41,708 nt of DNA, from positions 1 through 41,708 of the forward strand of contig PYST01000340.1 in assembly GCA_003049485.1 (NCBI GenBank). The letters are read 5' to 3'. A program made the translations under genes and the position numbers. The notes below the pieces were generated by a model that saw only the letters and a list, made by a program, of their open reading frames with translations, was not told the DNA's origin and made no database searches. Within the stretch, counting starts at the first letter, position 1. Every line of letters starts with the position of its first letter. Positions 1 through 10,209 of the stretch are shown in pieces. The DNA is from Ophioceras dolichostomum. Lineage: Eukaryota; Ascomycota; Sordariomycetes; Magnaporthales; Ophioceraceae.

Positions 1-917
1 CCTTTTTCTCTCCCCTCTCGGAACTTTGCAGCAACCCTTTGTAACTGTGTGGGCGTTCGTGCCCTACTGACCAAGGAATTCTAAGACATCGACTCGCTAT
101 ACGGCAGACTTCATCTTACACAAGTGGTGGGTCCTGTAATTTGGGTGTAGCGCCAGCCATACAGAGCATCACCGCACCCTAGCATGGTAAGCGCCCACTG
201 GTTCACGTCCAATCGACGCTGGCCTATCAAATCCGGGCCAGCCAGTTTCTTCGCAACCTCACTTCTTGACACTGCTCTCTGGGCATCTAATTCCCATTGT
301 CAGCGATCCTCTTCTCAACTCAGCTGGGCACGCTGCACCGACCAAACCAAGTGGTAGTGGTGGGCAGCCCCGGCAGCACAGGCACAGGCAATACGTCGGT
401 ATCCGCAACAGCCAGTCCGTGCTAGGTGGGTGGTGCTCTGCAGTAAGGTGCAGTAGTAGCAGTAGTAGGGTAGGCTTGTAAGTACCAGATTCCGGTAAGT
501 ACTCCGGCCACTCTGCGAAGGAGGCAAAGGTACGTCCGACCTTGGAATGGATGGGATGGATTCTGGACAAAGGATGGATGCCCGGCCGCCAGGCCCTTGT
601 CCATGGTTCACCACCAGCCGGCCGGACGAGGAGCAGCCAAACTGCCCAACCCATTACTGTTGGTTTAAGACCATCGAAGGTCGCCTCCCACCAGTCGGTG
701 GGTTCTCTGTTCGTTTTTTTCTTCCTCCCCTTCCTTCCGTTTCGTCAGTCTTCGGATTTCCTCCGATGTGTTTCTGCCATCGTCTTCAAGCTTGCTGCCG
801 CTGGTCGCCATTTCTTTTCGTTTCCTCGGTCTCGGCCTGCTAGCCTGGTCTCTGGCCTTCCTGCCTAGCTTCTACAAGTATGAGTATACGAGAGGAGTCA
901 ATCTCACTCTCACGAGT
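1..917. other. intergenic / 5' flank and leader of the first gene
   Basis: I see no supportable gene here. Open frames are short and overlap on both strands. From about 700 to 870 the plus strand is strongly pyrimidine-rich with T and C runs, which is usual for the promoter or leader of filamentous-fungal genes and fits the start of the downstream gene at 918. No TATA box or known operator could be assigned with confidence. Confidence 0.5.
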
Positions 918-2904
918 ATGACTGGAGCTCCCGCAAACGCTTTCGCCTCATGGCTTTCGTCTTGCTATGCCTCTCTCACACCTTGCCTCCACCAGAAACC
1001 CGCACGTCGAAGTGAGTTGAGTGTGACCTCGACTGTCCTCGAGTGCCACAGCTTTCATCCTGTCACCGCACCTCTCCTATCCTACAATCTGCTAAACCTA
1101 CATCCGTCTTCCTCTCAGAAGTCGAAAAGGGCGACTTCGTCGTCTACCGTGAACAGCCCGCCTTCACCCCTCCGCCGTTTCTTACCCCTCCACCAGCCGT
1201 CACGCCTCCGCCCTCGTCTCCTCCCAATTTGATCGAGACGGAGAAGAGCATGGAGGCGGCTAGGACGTCGTCGCCGACGACGTTGAGGGGGAGACAGGGG
1301 TCGGTTTCCACCACCCGGACCCGGCGGAGTCTTCTGCGGAAAAGGTTCCTGTCGCATGGATCATCATCGTCGCGCAGGCCGCTCATCTCGGCGCCGTCAA
1401 ACTTCCGCCATCTGAACTCGGAGCAGTTTCAGTTCCCTGCCGACAGGCCGAGGCAACGCCCGCGATCGTTCCGACCTCTCGAGCTCAGCATCTACCACCC
1501 GGCCAACGGTCTCTCGCCGATCATGCCCCATGTTATCGGCTTTCCCAACGAGCCCGCCTATCCTGCACCGGTGCGCACAGCCGGTAGTTTTGATTCCGAT
1601 GGCGTCACGTTGGCGCACGAGCGGAGTCTTTCTTCCATGTCGTTCCACCTGCCCCGGAGGAACGTGCCGCTGTCTTCGTCTGCGTCCGCCTACGCTTCGT
1701 CATCGTCATACAGCCCCGACAACTCCCCGCCCAGGATACCGCCACGCTCGCGCATGCGGGCCAATACGGCACCGTCGGAGGGTTTCGACAAGATCGTCGA
1801 AAGAGTCGCGAGTGCCATGATCGAGAAGCAGATTCTCCAGGCCGAGATTGACTCAATCTGCGAGCGACAAAGCATCTACTTGGGCGGCAGCCGCCCGTCG
1901 ACTTCCCACGCATTCTCAGGTACTATTGCCTCTCGACCGCCGCCCCCTGCCTATGTGTCGGGCCATTTACTCACCTGTACGATTCTACAGACTATGAGCC
2001 TATGCCCTCGGTCCCAGCCCTACCGGCTGCTGCGCCGTCCTTCGCGGAGCGACTGAGCATTGAGAGGCCTCGCACTGCGCCACCGAGACCGTTGGCCAAC
2101 AACGGAATCAGCAACGTCATCATGGCGAACAACAACATCAACCACGCCGCAGGCCCGGCAGAGATGGCCTTCGAGCCATCATCTGACTTCTACGAACTGC
2201 CCAGCCTTCCGCCCCCACCCAACCCACGCCGCTTTCCTCTTGTCAGCGGCCGACCTCTGGACCGGCCACTAGCGCCGCCACTGCCGCTCGTGCTCCGCCC
2301 ACCGCTGCGTAAGAAGAAGTCATTCTCACACGTCTCCACTTGGCTGAACCCACAGGCCCAACCGGGCCCCGAGCCAGGCTACTCCGAGGTCACGAACGCG
2401 CCGCGTCCCGTGACGGACCGGGACGGGTTCTACCAAACCGTGATCCCAGCGAATAGCATGGAACGCACGAGCATGGACACCGTCTCCACCTACTCCACGT
2501 GGACGACGGCGGACCACAGGGACCGGCACATGGACCGGCACATGGACGAGGAGGACGAGGAGGAGGAGACCCACACGGTCCCCACGACGATGTCGCCCAC
2601 TGCGAGCAGCCTCGCCACCAAGGACGAGACCCCCGCCGCGACGCCGAGGCCTACCCTGGCGCCTGCCTTCGCTCCGATCCCGGCGTCCTCGCGGGTCCCG
2701 ACCGCCACTACGCCTATGCCGTTCCAGGCACCCGCGATGGTACCGTTGCCGGCGCCGATGAACGCTCCGGTGCTTGACCAGGTCCCAGTCCTAACGCAGG
2801 TCCCCGCTCAGGGCCCTGCTCAGAACCTCGGGCCCGCGTTTGTCCCGGTCCCGAATGCTTACTCCGCTAGGCCTCGACCGCAGAGCGTGGGCGTCGCTTT
2901 CTGA
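918..2904 (+). CDS. conserved fungal disordered protein, function unknown (3 exons)
   Basis: I assemble this gene from exons 918-1011, 1119-1919 and 1991-2904. Intron 1 (1012-1118) has a GTGAGT donor, a GCTAAAC branch site and a CTCTCAG acceptor. Intron 2 (1920-1990) runs from GTACTA to CTACAG. Phases match at both junctions and the product is 602 aa. The first ATG in the exon 1 frame is at 918, with A at -3. The protein is dominated by Pro/Ser/Arg-rich low complexity, including PPP runs near residues 45-65, basic RR/KR patches and an acidic DEEDEEEE stretch in the C-terminal third. The one segment that looks folded is a predicted helix at about residues 254-287, beginning FDKIVERVASAMIEK and ending near QSIYLG. 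Its look is that of a conserved Sordariomycete hypothetical protein, but I cannot name a family. There is no signal peptide or membrane span, so I infer a cytosolic or nuclear scaffold-like protein; this is weak. The splice structure is well supported, the function is not. Confidence 0.75.
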
Positions 2905-4125
2905 TTTCCCTCTTGACGTCTCGTTTCATTTCTTCACCTGAACATTCACTTTCCCCCCCTTTTTTTCTTCTTACACTACCTGCCTCAAACTAAGGTAGCT
3001 ACCATACCAATCCTGTTTGTCTTCAAATATACACCACGTCATCTGATCCGCTTCGATGGATCTTGATTTCATTTTTTTCGTCGCTTTTGATATCCCCTCA
3101 ATTGGATGTACTTTTACCACTTGCGAAATTAGAAAGGGTCGCTGGCTAGACCTCGTTGGCAGGGGCTGAGTTCCCCCGAGGTCGTCGGCTCAAGAGAGAG
3201 TCAGGTTTGGGTTTCAGTGAGGGAAGGCATTGTGTTTATTATGAGCGAGTGTGAGCACTGCGAGCGTCACACAGATATCCGCTACCGAGAGGAGCTGCTC
3301 TGGATCAAGCATTGGGGGTGGTGAAAAAATAGCGAACGAGGTTAAACATGACGATGGATGGGTGGCTGGTAATCATCATTCCCTCATGAGGACGGGGAAA
3401 AAATGGCTTTGCAGTGTACATAGCAGATACCCTTGGCTGGCTGACCCGGAACTCTTTTTCCTTTCCTTTGGTTTCCTCAAAGGAAAGTAGTTACGGGCGG
3501 GTGCTTGCCGGCAAGATCGATTTCTTGTCAACACGATGGCTTTTCTCTTTCAAACAGCTGAGCATGTTGAAGATGGCTGTTGTTAAAATAAAGCACGAAC
3601 TGTGTTCTGGGCCACTTTATTCTGTGCCTACTTTTGCGTTTCTGCTAGCCATGGTTTTGGGACGCGGGGTGCTGCATGAGGTGAATGGTCGAGAGTAGAC
3701 GATTCCCATTTTTAGTGAGAGACATTTGACGGTCGATGCGCACAGCAAGGATCGCCGAGACGAGAGAGGGGCACACGCCACGTGGGACAGAGACACGACT
3801 CCCTTCTAAAGATCAATCCGCCCGTCATTTGTTTCCTTGTGTTCTGCTTCTCCGTTGCTTCCTCACTGTCTCTGCTCTTCGTCCTCCGAATCTGATCTCA
3901 GAAATTCGGTCCCAGAAATTGAGGCGTAAGCTCTCCATGAGGTACCTATCAGTACAGTTGCTTAACCCTTGACTTTTGGGCACCTATGTGGGGATGGTTT
4001 CTATGGGGGGTGGTGGCGGCTTCTTAGTTTCAAACACCCACTCACTGGATCCACGACAAGCAACTTTCCTCAATTGCCCTCCGCTCGAGGACTCGGGTCC
4101 CTCTAGGGCTTGGTTCTGGACCACA
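2905..4125. other. intergenic: 3' flank of gene 1 and 5' flank of phosphatase gene
   Basis: About 1.2 kb without a convincing gene. It begins with T-rich sequence suited to a 3' UTR, and ends in the leader of the histidine acid phosphatase. Short open frames at 3251-3490, 3414-3698 and 3736-3972 lack recognisable protein features. In-frame ATGs at 3994 and 4003 lie upstream of the phosphatase start and could give a longer N terminus. Confidence 0.5.
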
Positions 4126-5970
4126 ATGGATCAACTCAAAAATCTCATCATGAGGGGCCGGTACAAATACAGCCCCTTGCCGCTGTCGTCGGGAGATGCG
4201 GCCTCTTCGACGTTGCAGGGACAGAGGCAGAGACCTCCAAGACTCGCTGGTGTATGGCAACATCGACATAGGCCGTGGCTCAAGTTCACCATGGTGGGCG
4301 CCTCTCTTGCGATCGTGTTGTACATATTCGCTATTTTCATGTAAGTCTGTCTTATTCCATCTTGAAATCCTCCGTTATCTGTTGTTGCTTCAGCTAAGGT
4401 TATCATTGATGGATTGGCGATGGGCAGACGCGTCAGCATAGCTATGGGCGGTGGCACGAGGCACGAGTCTTGCGACTCTGTCTCTGCCGGCTACCAGTGC
4501 CAGCCATCCATCTCGCACAAATGGGGCCAATACTCTCCCTTCTTTTCAGTTCCCTCCGAAATCGACTCATCAGTGCCGGCGGGATGTGAGATCACTTTCG
4601 TCCAGGTACTCTCGCGGCATGGGGCCAGGGACCCCACCGCCCTCAAGTCCCTGGCGTACAAGCTCACGGTCGACCGTATCCACGCCGACGTCAGACAGTA
4701 CGGGCCCGGATATGAGTTCATTCGCGACTACGCCTACTCACTTGGCATGGACCAACTTACGCTGTTTGGCCAGCGTGAGATGATCAACTCGGGCATCAAC
4801 TTTTACGAACGGTACCACAGTCTTGCACGCGACAATATTCCCTTCTGTCGCGCGTCCGGGCAAGAGAGGGTCATCGAGTCCGGGTTGAACTGGACTCAGG
4901 GGCTCCACCAAGCCCGGCTCGCCGACAGCGGAAAGGATGGGAACAACGGCGGTGGTGGCGAGTTTCCGTACTCCCTGGTCATCATCCCGGAAACGGAGGG
5001 GTTCAATAACTCGCTCTCCCACTCCCGGTGCACTGCCTTCGAAGACTCGAAGGACGGCCATCTCGCACAGGAAGAGTTCAAGGCCACCTTCCTAGACCCG
5101 ATCACGGCCCGTCTGAACACCAACCTTCCAGGAGCAAACCTCACTGCAGACGAGACCATTTACATCATGGAGCTATGCCCGTTCGTCACCGTGTCCGACG
5201 AGCTGGGCCACGTCTCGAAGTACTGCGGCCTGTTCGACGAATTAGAGTGGGCGTCGTACGACTACCTGCAGTCCCTCGGCAAGTACTACGGCTACGGCGA
5301 CGGGAACCCCTTCGGCGCCACCCAGGGAGCCGGCTTCGTCAACGAGCTGGTCGCCCGCCTGACGAACACCCCGGTGTCGGACCACACGAGCACCAACTCC
5401 ACCCTCGATTCCGACCCGGCCACGTTCCCGCTGGGCCGCGCGATCTACGCCGACTTCAGCCACGACAACGACATGGCGGGCGTATTCGCCGCGCTCGGGC
5501 TTTACAACACGTCCGGCGCCACCCCGCCGGACCATCTCCTGCCCAAAACGGACCGGCGCACGCCCGCCGACGTCGCGGGCTACGCGGCCAGCTGGACCGT
5601 GCCGTTCGCGGCCAGGATGTATGTCGAGAAGATGACTTGCGGCGACACGAAGGATTTGGTCCGGATTCTGGTCAACGACAGGGTGATCCCACTGCAGAAC
5701 TGTGGTGCTGATGCCCTGGGCCGGTGCGGCCTGGACAGGTTCGTAGACAGCCTGGGCTTTGTGCGGAGTGGTGGTTATTGGGACAAATGCTTCGAGCAGA
5801 GGTCCGCGGACGATGCATCATCCAGTGCAGCGACAGCAACCCCGAGGCCGACCCCAACCACGAGGACGTCATCCAGCGCCGGGCTCCAACCAGGGGCTCT
5901 GGCCCAGCTCTGGACCCTCTGGCTAGCAGCCCCTTTGCTTTGGCTACTTCTGCTGGATACCATATTTTGA
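4126..5970 (+). CDS. phytase-like histidine acid phosphatase, N-terminally membrane anchored
   Basis: The gene has exons 4126-4340 and 4428-5970 and a product of 585 aa. The intron (4341-4427) has donor GTAAGT and acceptor GGGCAG. This is a branch 2 histidine phosphatase of the fungal PhyA type, whose members hydrolyse phosphomonoesters such as phytate. The catalytic motif RHGARDPT starts at R135, with the nucleophile at H136. The HD proton-donor motif (SHDND) is at H417-D418. Typical PhyA landmarks are present: CDSVSAGYQC, HKWGQYSPFF, NYDYLQSL-like YDYLQSLGKYYGYG, and a C-terminal VNDRVIPLQNC plus DALGRC. Secreted phytases are about 470 aa. This protein instead has a roughly 50-residue basic N terminus, a hydrophobic span at about 51-72, and a hydrophobic C-terminal tail of about 28 residues after a Ser/Thr/Pro linker. 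I infer a type II membrane enzyme with its catalytic domain in the lumen or outside the cell. I chose the ATG at 4126 for its context (ACAATGG). Substrate preference is unknown. Confidence 0.9.
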
Positions 5971-7153
5971 CTTCTACATCCGTTCTAATGATACCCCTCT
6001 TCTTCACTTTTTTTCTCTCTCTTTTTGATCTTTGTCTACTTTCACCATTCTTCTCAGGATATGTCACATAAACATGGGTGCTAGTTTCGGTCAAAGTTGG
6101 AAACCTTCGGTCTCCCAGATGCACGCTGTTGAAACTCAGAAAGGTTGACCCAGGCTTTTGTTTGAAAATACTTTTGGTGAATTAGCGTATCTCTTTATAC
6201 CTACCCTCTAGATAGCCTGCTTCGGAAGTATCGTAGACCTCGTAGTGAAGAGAAGAGGGCGTGTTCTGCATATCGCCCGGTCGCAAGGCCGGTCGGCCTC
6301 GGAGCATTGACCTCGTTTGAAACTTGCAGTCGACGTACCGGGCTCGTGGCCTGAAAATGATCTGAAAACCAGACCATGGCGAGGCCCCGTGTTAGCACAT
6401 TGCAACTGACATTGTGGTTGAGAAAATAACCCAATCAACAACTGGAAGTTTCCGAAACCAGAAGTCGATGGCACCTATGCATATGTAGTACCTGCAGAGC
6501 ACTTTAGGTACATACCTAGGTAGGTACCTAACGTGTTAAGGTCAATGTATTCGGCGTGTTAGCTTACGCGGCTGGCCCCAGGAAGCCCTTGATCCGGCCC
6601 TACAGTGCCGAGAACTATCAACATGGGGAGAGCTTGGGCGGGGGGACCCAGCAGGAAGCCGCGGGTTCGATCAGTGGAGTGACCTCATCAATGCCCGCTG
6701 GAATCAATATGAATGACAGAGGGCTGGTGCGGCGGCTCAATGCTCCCCCATGCGACAGTAAACCAACAGCCAAAATCCTTTGGTGCGAGAGAATGAGAAA
6801 ATTAAATCCAGACAAAGCTTCGGCTTACACATGTACAACTTTTTTTTTCTTCTCTCATACGAAGCAGAACGACGACGGTGACGACGACCTCGAGGCCAGC
6901 CAACCCGCCATCAAGCGAGGCCAAAAAAGACAAGCTTCTCCACAGGGCCTAGCAACCGTCGACCGACCGTCTGGTGCTGTTTCGCGCCGCTGGTCCCCCT
7001 CATCCCAGTATCACGCTAGCGCCGTTCGTTGCGACGAGACAACTGGAGCCGACCTACGTCGATGACCGAACGTCGTCTTACATACAAAACACAGACAAGA
7101 AACCCAAAAACAAAATAGCGCAGAGGGGAGAAAACGAGCATCAGTGAGCAATC
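5971..7153. other. intergenic region between phosphatase and small membrane protein genes
   Basis: This stretch starts with the T/C-rich 3' flank of the phosphatase gene. It contains a TAGGTA/TACCTA palindromic cluster at 6505-6530 and ends in an A-rich leader just before 7154. The open frame at 6556-7065 (169 codons) has no recognisable domain and no supporting splice or start context, so I do not call it as a gene. Confidence 0.5.
6505..6530. repeat. TAGGTA/TACCTA palindromic motif cluster
   Basis: The segment reads TAGGTA, CATACCTAGGTAGG, then TACCTA: overlapping copies of a palindrome-forming hexamer. The same motif recurs at other intergenic sites in this window (12438, 22031, 22543, 22956 and 41097). 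Confidence 0.6.
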
Positions 7154-8140
7154 ATGCAGACCTTCGGCATCATCCTGATAGTCGTTCTCGTCGTCCTCGC
7201 TCTCGGTTTAGTAGGCTGGATCCTGTTCGTCCGGTTGCGCGGCCAAAGGCGCGGCGGCGTAAGTAACCCCCCGAAAACAACCTACGCCACTCCCTTACTT
7301 TCCCGCATCATGGTGCTGTGCCGATGCGAGCTCCGGCAGGCCCGGAATATCTCAGTTTCCATCGCCGCAAGAACGCTTGATGTTTTCCCCGCCTCCTATG
7401 CTCTTGCGGACGGATTTACTTGTGCTAATGCGAATGCTACCTACCCCTTTCCGTTGTCACAGTCCTCCTCAGCCGCCCCGCAATATGGCGGCGGCGCACC
7501 GCAGCCCGCCCCAGGCGGGATAACCGGATGGTTCGGCGACAAGCTGCGCGGCTTCAAGCACCGCAACACTCGGACGGCGACCGGCGCGTACGAGGGCGCC
7601 GCGGGCGCGCGGAGGGGCTACGGCGGCGGGCGCGGGCTCGATCCGGACGAGGCCTGGGACACGCGCGTCGGCAACGAGGCGGACGCCTACGGCTACGAGG
7701 AGCAGGAGCTCGGTCTGCAGCCACAACACGGCGGCGCCGGTGGCGCCGGTGGCGGTGGCGGTGGGAACTCGTACCAGATGAACCTGGCCGGGCCGGAGGT
7801 CACGTCGCACCAGGGGACACCGAACCCACAACAACCGCAGCTGCGGTCGCCGCTGCCGCCGCCCGTGACGAACCCGTTCGGGGACGACGAGGGCGATGAC
7901 GACGCCGAGCAGCACCGGAGGGGCAGGCCGCGGAGTCGCGGGCCGGAGGTTACTTCGTCGACGACGAAGGCCGCGCACAATCCGTTCGACGACGCGGCCG
8001 CCGAGCCGAGCAACCTCAGCGTGCGCGGCGTCAGCCCGAGGCCGATGGTCAACACTGCCGTCGGCAAGCCCGGGCACCACAAGGACGGGAGTGGCGGGAG
8101 CCCTACGGAGAGGAGATCGGTGTTTAGGGAGAATATGTGA
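7154..8140 (+). CDS. small single-pass membrane protein with NPF motifs (2 exons)
   Basis: I split this into exons 7154-7258 and 7463-8140, giving 260 aa. The intron (7259-7462) has a GTAAGT donor, a GCTAATG branch site and a GTCACAG acceptor. It is 204 nt, a multiple of three, and carries no in-frame stop, so an unspliced reading of 328 aa is also open. The N terminus is one membrane helix (about residues 4-27) followed by a basic RLRGQRR patch, which suggests a short lumenal N terminus and a long cytosolic tail. The tail has a recognisable fungal block (ITGWFGDKLRGFKHRN, then AYEG and LDPDEAWDTRV), a Gly-rich segment and two NPF tripeptides at about 172-174 and 208-210 beside acidic residues. 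NPF motifs bind EH domains of endocytic adaptors, so I infer an endocytic or trafficking link. I recall homologues carrying an acid-phosphatase-like label; I see no phosphatase motif to support it. Confidence 0.8.
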   Translation: MQTFGIILIVVLVVLALGLVGWILFVRLRGQRRGGVSNPPKTTYATPLLSRIMVLCRCELRQARNISVSIAARTLDVFPASYALADGFTCANANATYPFPLSQSSSAAPQYGGGAPQPAPGGITGWFGDKLRGFKHRNTRTATGAYEGAAGARRGYGGGRGLDPDEAWDTRVGNEADAYGYEEQELGLQPQHGGAGGAGGGGGGNSYQMNLAGPEVTSHQGTPNPQQPQLRSPLPPPVTNPFGDDEGDDDAEQHRRGRPRSRGPEVTSSTTKAAHNPFDDAAAEPSNLSVRGVSPRPMVNTAVGKPGHHKDGSGGSPTERRSVFRENM

Positions 8141-9040
8141 TGATGGTGATTTCGTGTATCGGGAAGAGAATGACCCAAAATACGCTGGGGGAGTTGGAGT
8201 CTTGGGAAGGGGAGGAGGAGGCTGGCTGGGTGGATTTTTTGGATTAACGACGGATTATCGACTCCATCAACCGATCGCCCTTCTTCCCATTGTTATTTTT
8301 ATCACCATCTTTTCGCGCACTCGCGGCTTCTGGGTGGCTCTCTTGGACACAGTCTTTGGATATTCCTTTCATGGGTTATTACGGCGGATCCTGTCTATGC
8401 TTTGTCAGTGGAGGGAGAGGGAAAAGGCAAAAGGCGTCATGGACTAAGTCTGCTCTTGTATCATATGCCACATTCGCCATCACGCACGCTCTACCACATT
8501 CTGCGCACACACTCATATGAATTGACATGGGCTTGAAGGTTCCTCACGGTCATCCGGCAGATGGTGAGGCTGAGCTTATGGAACTTGCCTTGCTCCTGGC
8601 TTGGCTACCATACCACAGGAAAACCGAAAGCTATAGTCCACTAGTACGCCTCACTTCGGTATTTAAGGTTAACACCCCGAGCGAGTTGGTGCTATCCAGG
8701 CCGCTGTCGAGATCTGCTGCGCCTGTATCGACGCCCGACTTCAGCGACCAACAGAGCTTCAATCCGCCCGCTGCTCAGTAAGGATGCCCCCCTGACCCAC
8801 ATCCCTTCCCCATCGGAGCTGGGCGCGACGTCAGTTTGAGAGCGTCAACCCCTCAAAGTTCCCCTCCAACTCCTCACCCTCTTCGGCACTGCAGCATCCA
8901 TATTACCTATATCAATGTACCGCCCGCCTGCCTGCCAACGAGGTACCTTAACTGCCCTGATATGCCAACTTAGTTCATCTAAGCATTTACTTCCCCAAAA
9001 AGCACAACCCCCCTTATTTACCCCTGAGAACTCCAACAAC
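8141..9040. other. intergenic: 3' flank and IMPase leader
   Basis: No separate gene is supported here. The first part, including the T-rich 8280-8330 segment, is likely 3' UTR of the upstream membrane-protein gene. The last part is C-rich leader of the inositol monophosphatase gene. An ATG at 8915 is in frame with the IMPase start at 9041, with no intervening stop, and could encode a 42-residue N-terminal extension. Confidence 0.5.
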
Positions 9041-10209
9041 ATGGCCCAAGTCGATCTCCAGGAAGTTCATGACACCCTCGTGTCAGTCGCCTTCGAGGCC
9101 GGCCGCATGATGCTAGCGGCCAACCCCCACGATGCCTCCAAGAGTGAGAAGATGAACTGTAAGTAGGTATGATGAAGATGCAGTGCATTATACTAATAAT
9201 AATTGAGAACGATGCCGACCAAGGTTTCCACACATACATCACTACCGTAACCCCCTGAGCGATCGCACCCCTCTCATCTCGCCTTCTCACCTGCGGTTAC
9301 ATATCTCAAACCGCTATATAGAGACCTCAGAGCTAATCATCATTGCCAACTTTATTTTCTTTTTCAGCGGTCGACATCGTAACCGAGGTGGACCAAGCCA
9401 TAGAGAAGATGGTCTCCACCCGGCTCCGCGCCGCGTACCCCTCCTTCGCCTTCGTCGGCGAGGAGACGTACCAGAAGGGCGTCACCAAGGTGACGGCCGA
9501 GCCGACCTTCATCGTGGACCCCATCGACGGCACGCTCAACTTCATCCACGGCTTCCCCTGGGCGTGCATCAGCCTCGGCTTCGTGCTCGACCGCGTGCCG
9601 TCCGTCGGCGTCGTGTACTCGCCCTTCATGGACGTGCTCTACACGGGCATCCGCGGCGGGGGCTCCTTCGTGCAGCGCAACGCCGCCCTCGCCCGCTCTG
9701 TCTCCGTTTCCGTCTCGCTGCCCGACTCGGCCGCGCCGGTCCTCCGCCTGCCCCTGTCCGGCAAGGGCGACTCCTCGAAGACACCGCCCCTCGCCGGTGG
9801 TTTAGGGTCTGCGCTCGCGATCATCGAGTGGGGCTCTGACCGCGAAGGACCCAATTTCGACCTAAAGACGCGCGTGTTCCGCGAGATGGCCGCCAGCAGG
9901 GCGAACGGCGGGCGCATGTGCCAGAACCTGCGGTCGCTCGGCAGCGCGGCGCTGAACCTGTGCGCGGTCGCGGCGGGGCAGCTGGATCTTTACTGGGAGG
10001 GCGGCTGCTACGCGTGGGACGTCGCGGCGGGGTGGTGCATCCTCGTCGAGGCGGGCGGGGTGGTGGCGAGCGCGAACCCGGGCGATTGGAAGCCGGAGCT
10101 GGATAGTAGGAACTACCTCGCTGTGAGGGGCGCGCCGGCGGGGCAGAGGGAGCTGGTGGAGGAGCTGTGGGCGGTTATCGGGGATGGGAAGATGGTGTAT
10201 GAGCATTGA
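9041..10209 (+). CDS. inositol monophosphatase family enzyme (2 exons)
   Basis: Exons 9041-9158 and 9368-10209 encode 319 aa. The intron (9159-9367) is 209 nt, with a GTAAGT donor, a GCTAATC branch site and a TTTTTCAG acceptor; the joined codon is serine. The family removes phosphate from inositol monophosphates and relatives using two or three Mg ions. The metal-binding signatures are complete: GEE at about 70-72, DPIDGT at about 90-95 followed by NFIHGFPW, and the C-terminal AWDVAAG with Asp at about 257. Length fits the family (about 270-330 aa). Fungal relatives include the qa-x/qutG proteins of quinate clusters, but no quinate genes lie nearby, so I favour a general IMPase. The start at 9041 matches the usual short N terminus. 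An in-frame upstream ATG at 8915 leaves a longer form possible. Confidence 0.92.

Noticed and set aside
6556..7065. 169-codon plus-strand ORF between phosphatase and membrane-protein genes
   Set aside because: No start context or domain; it contains a T-run-encoded FFFFF stretch and runs into the leader of the next gene.
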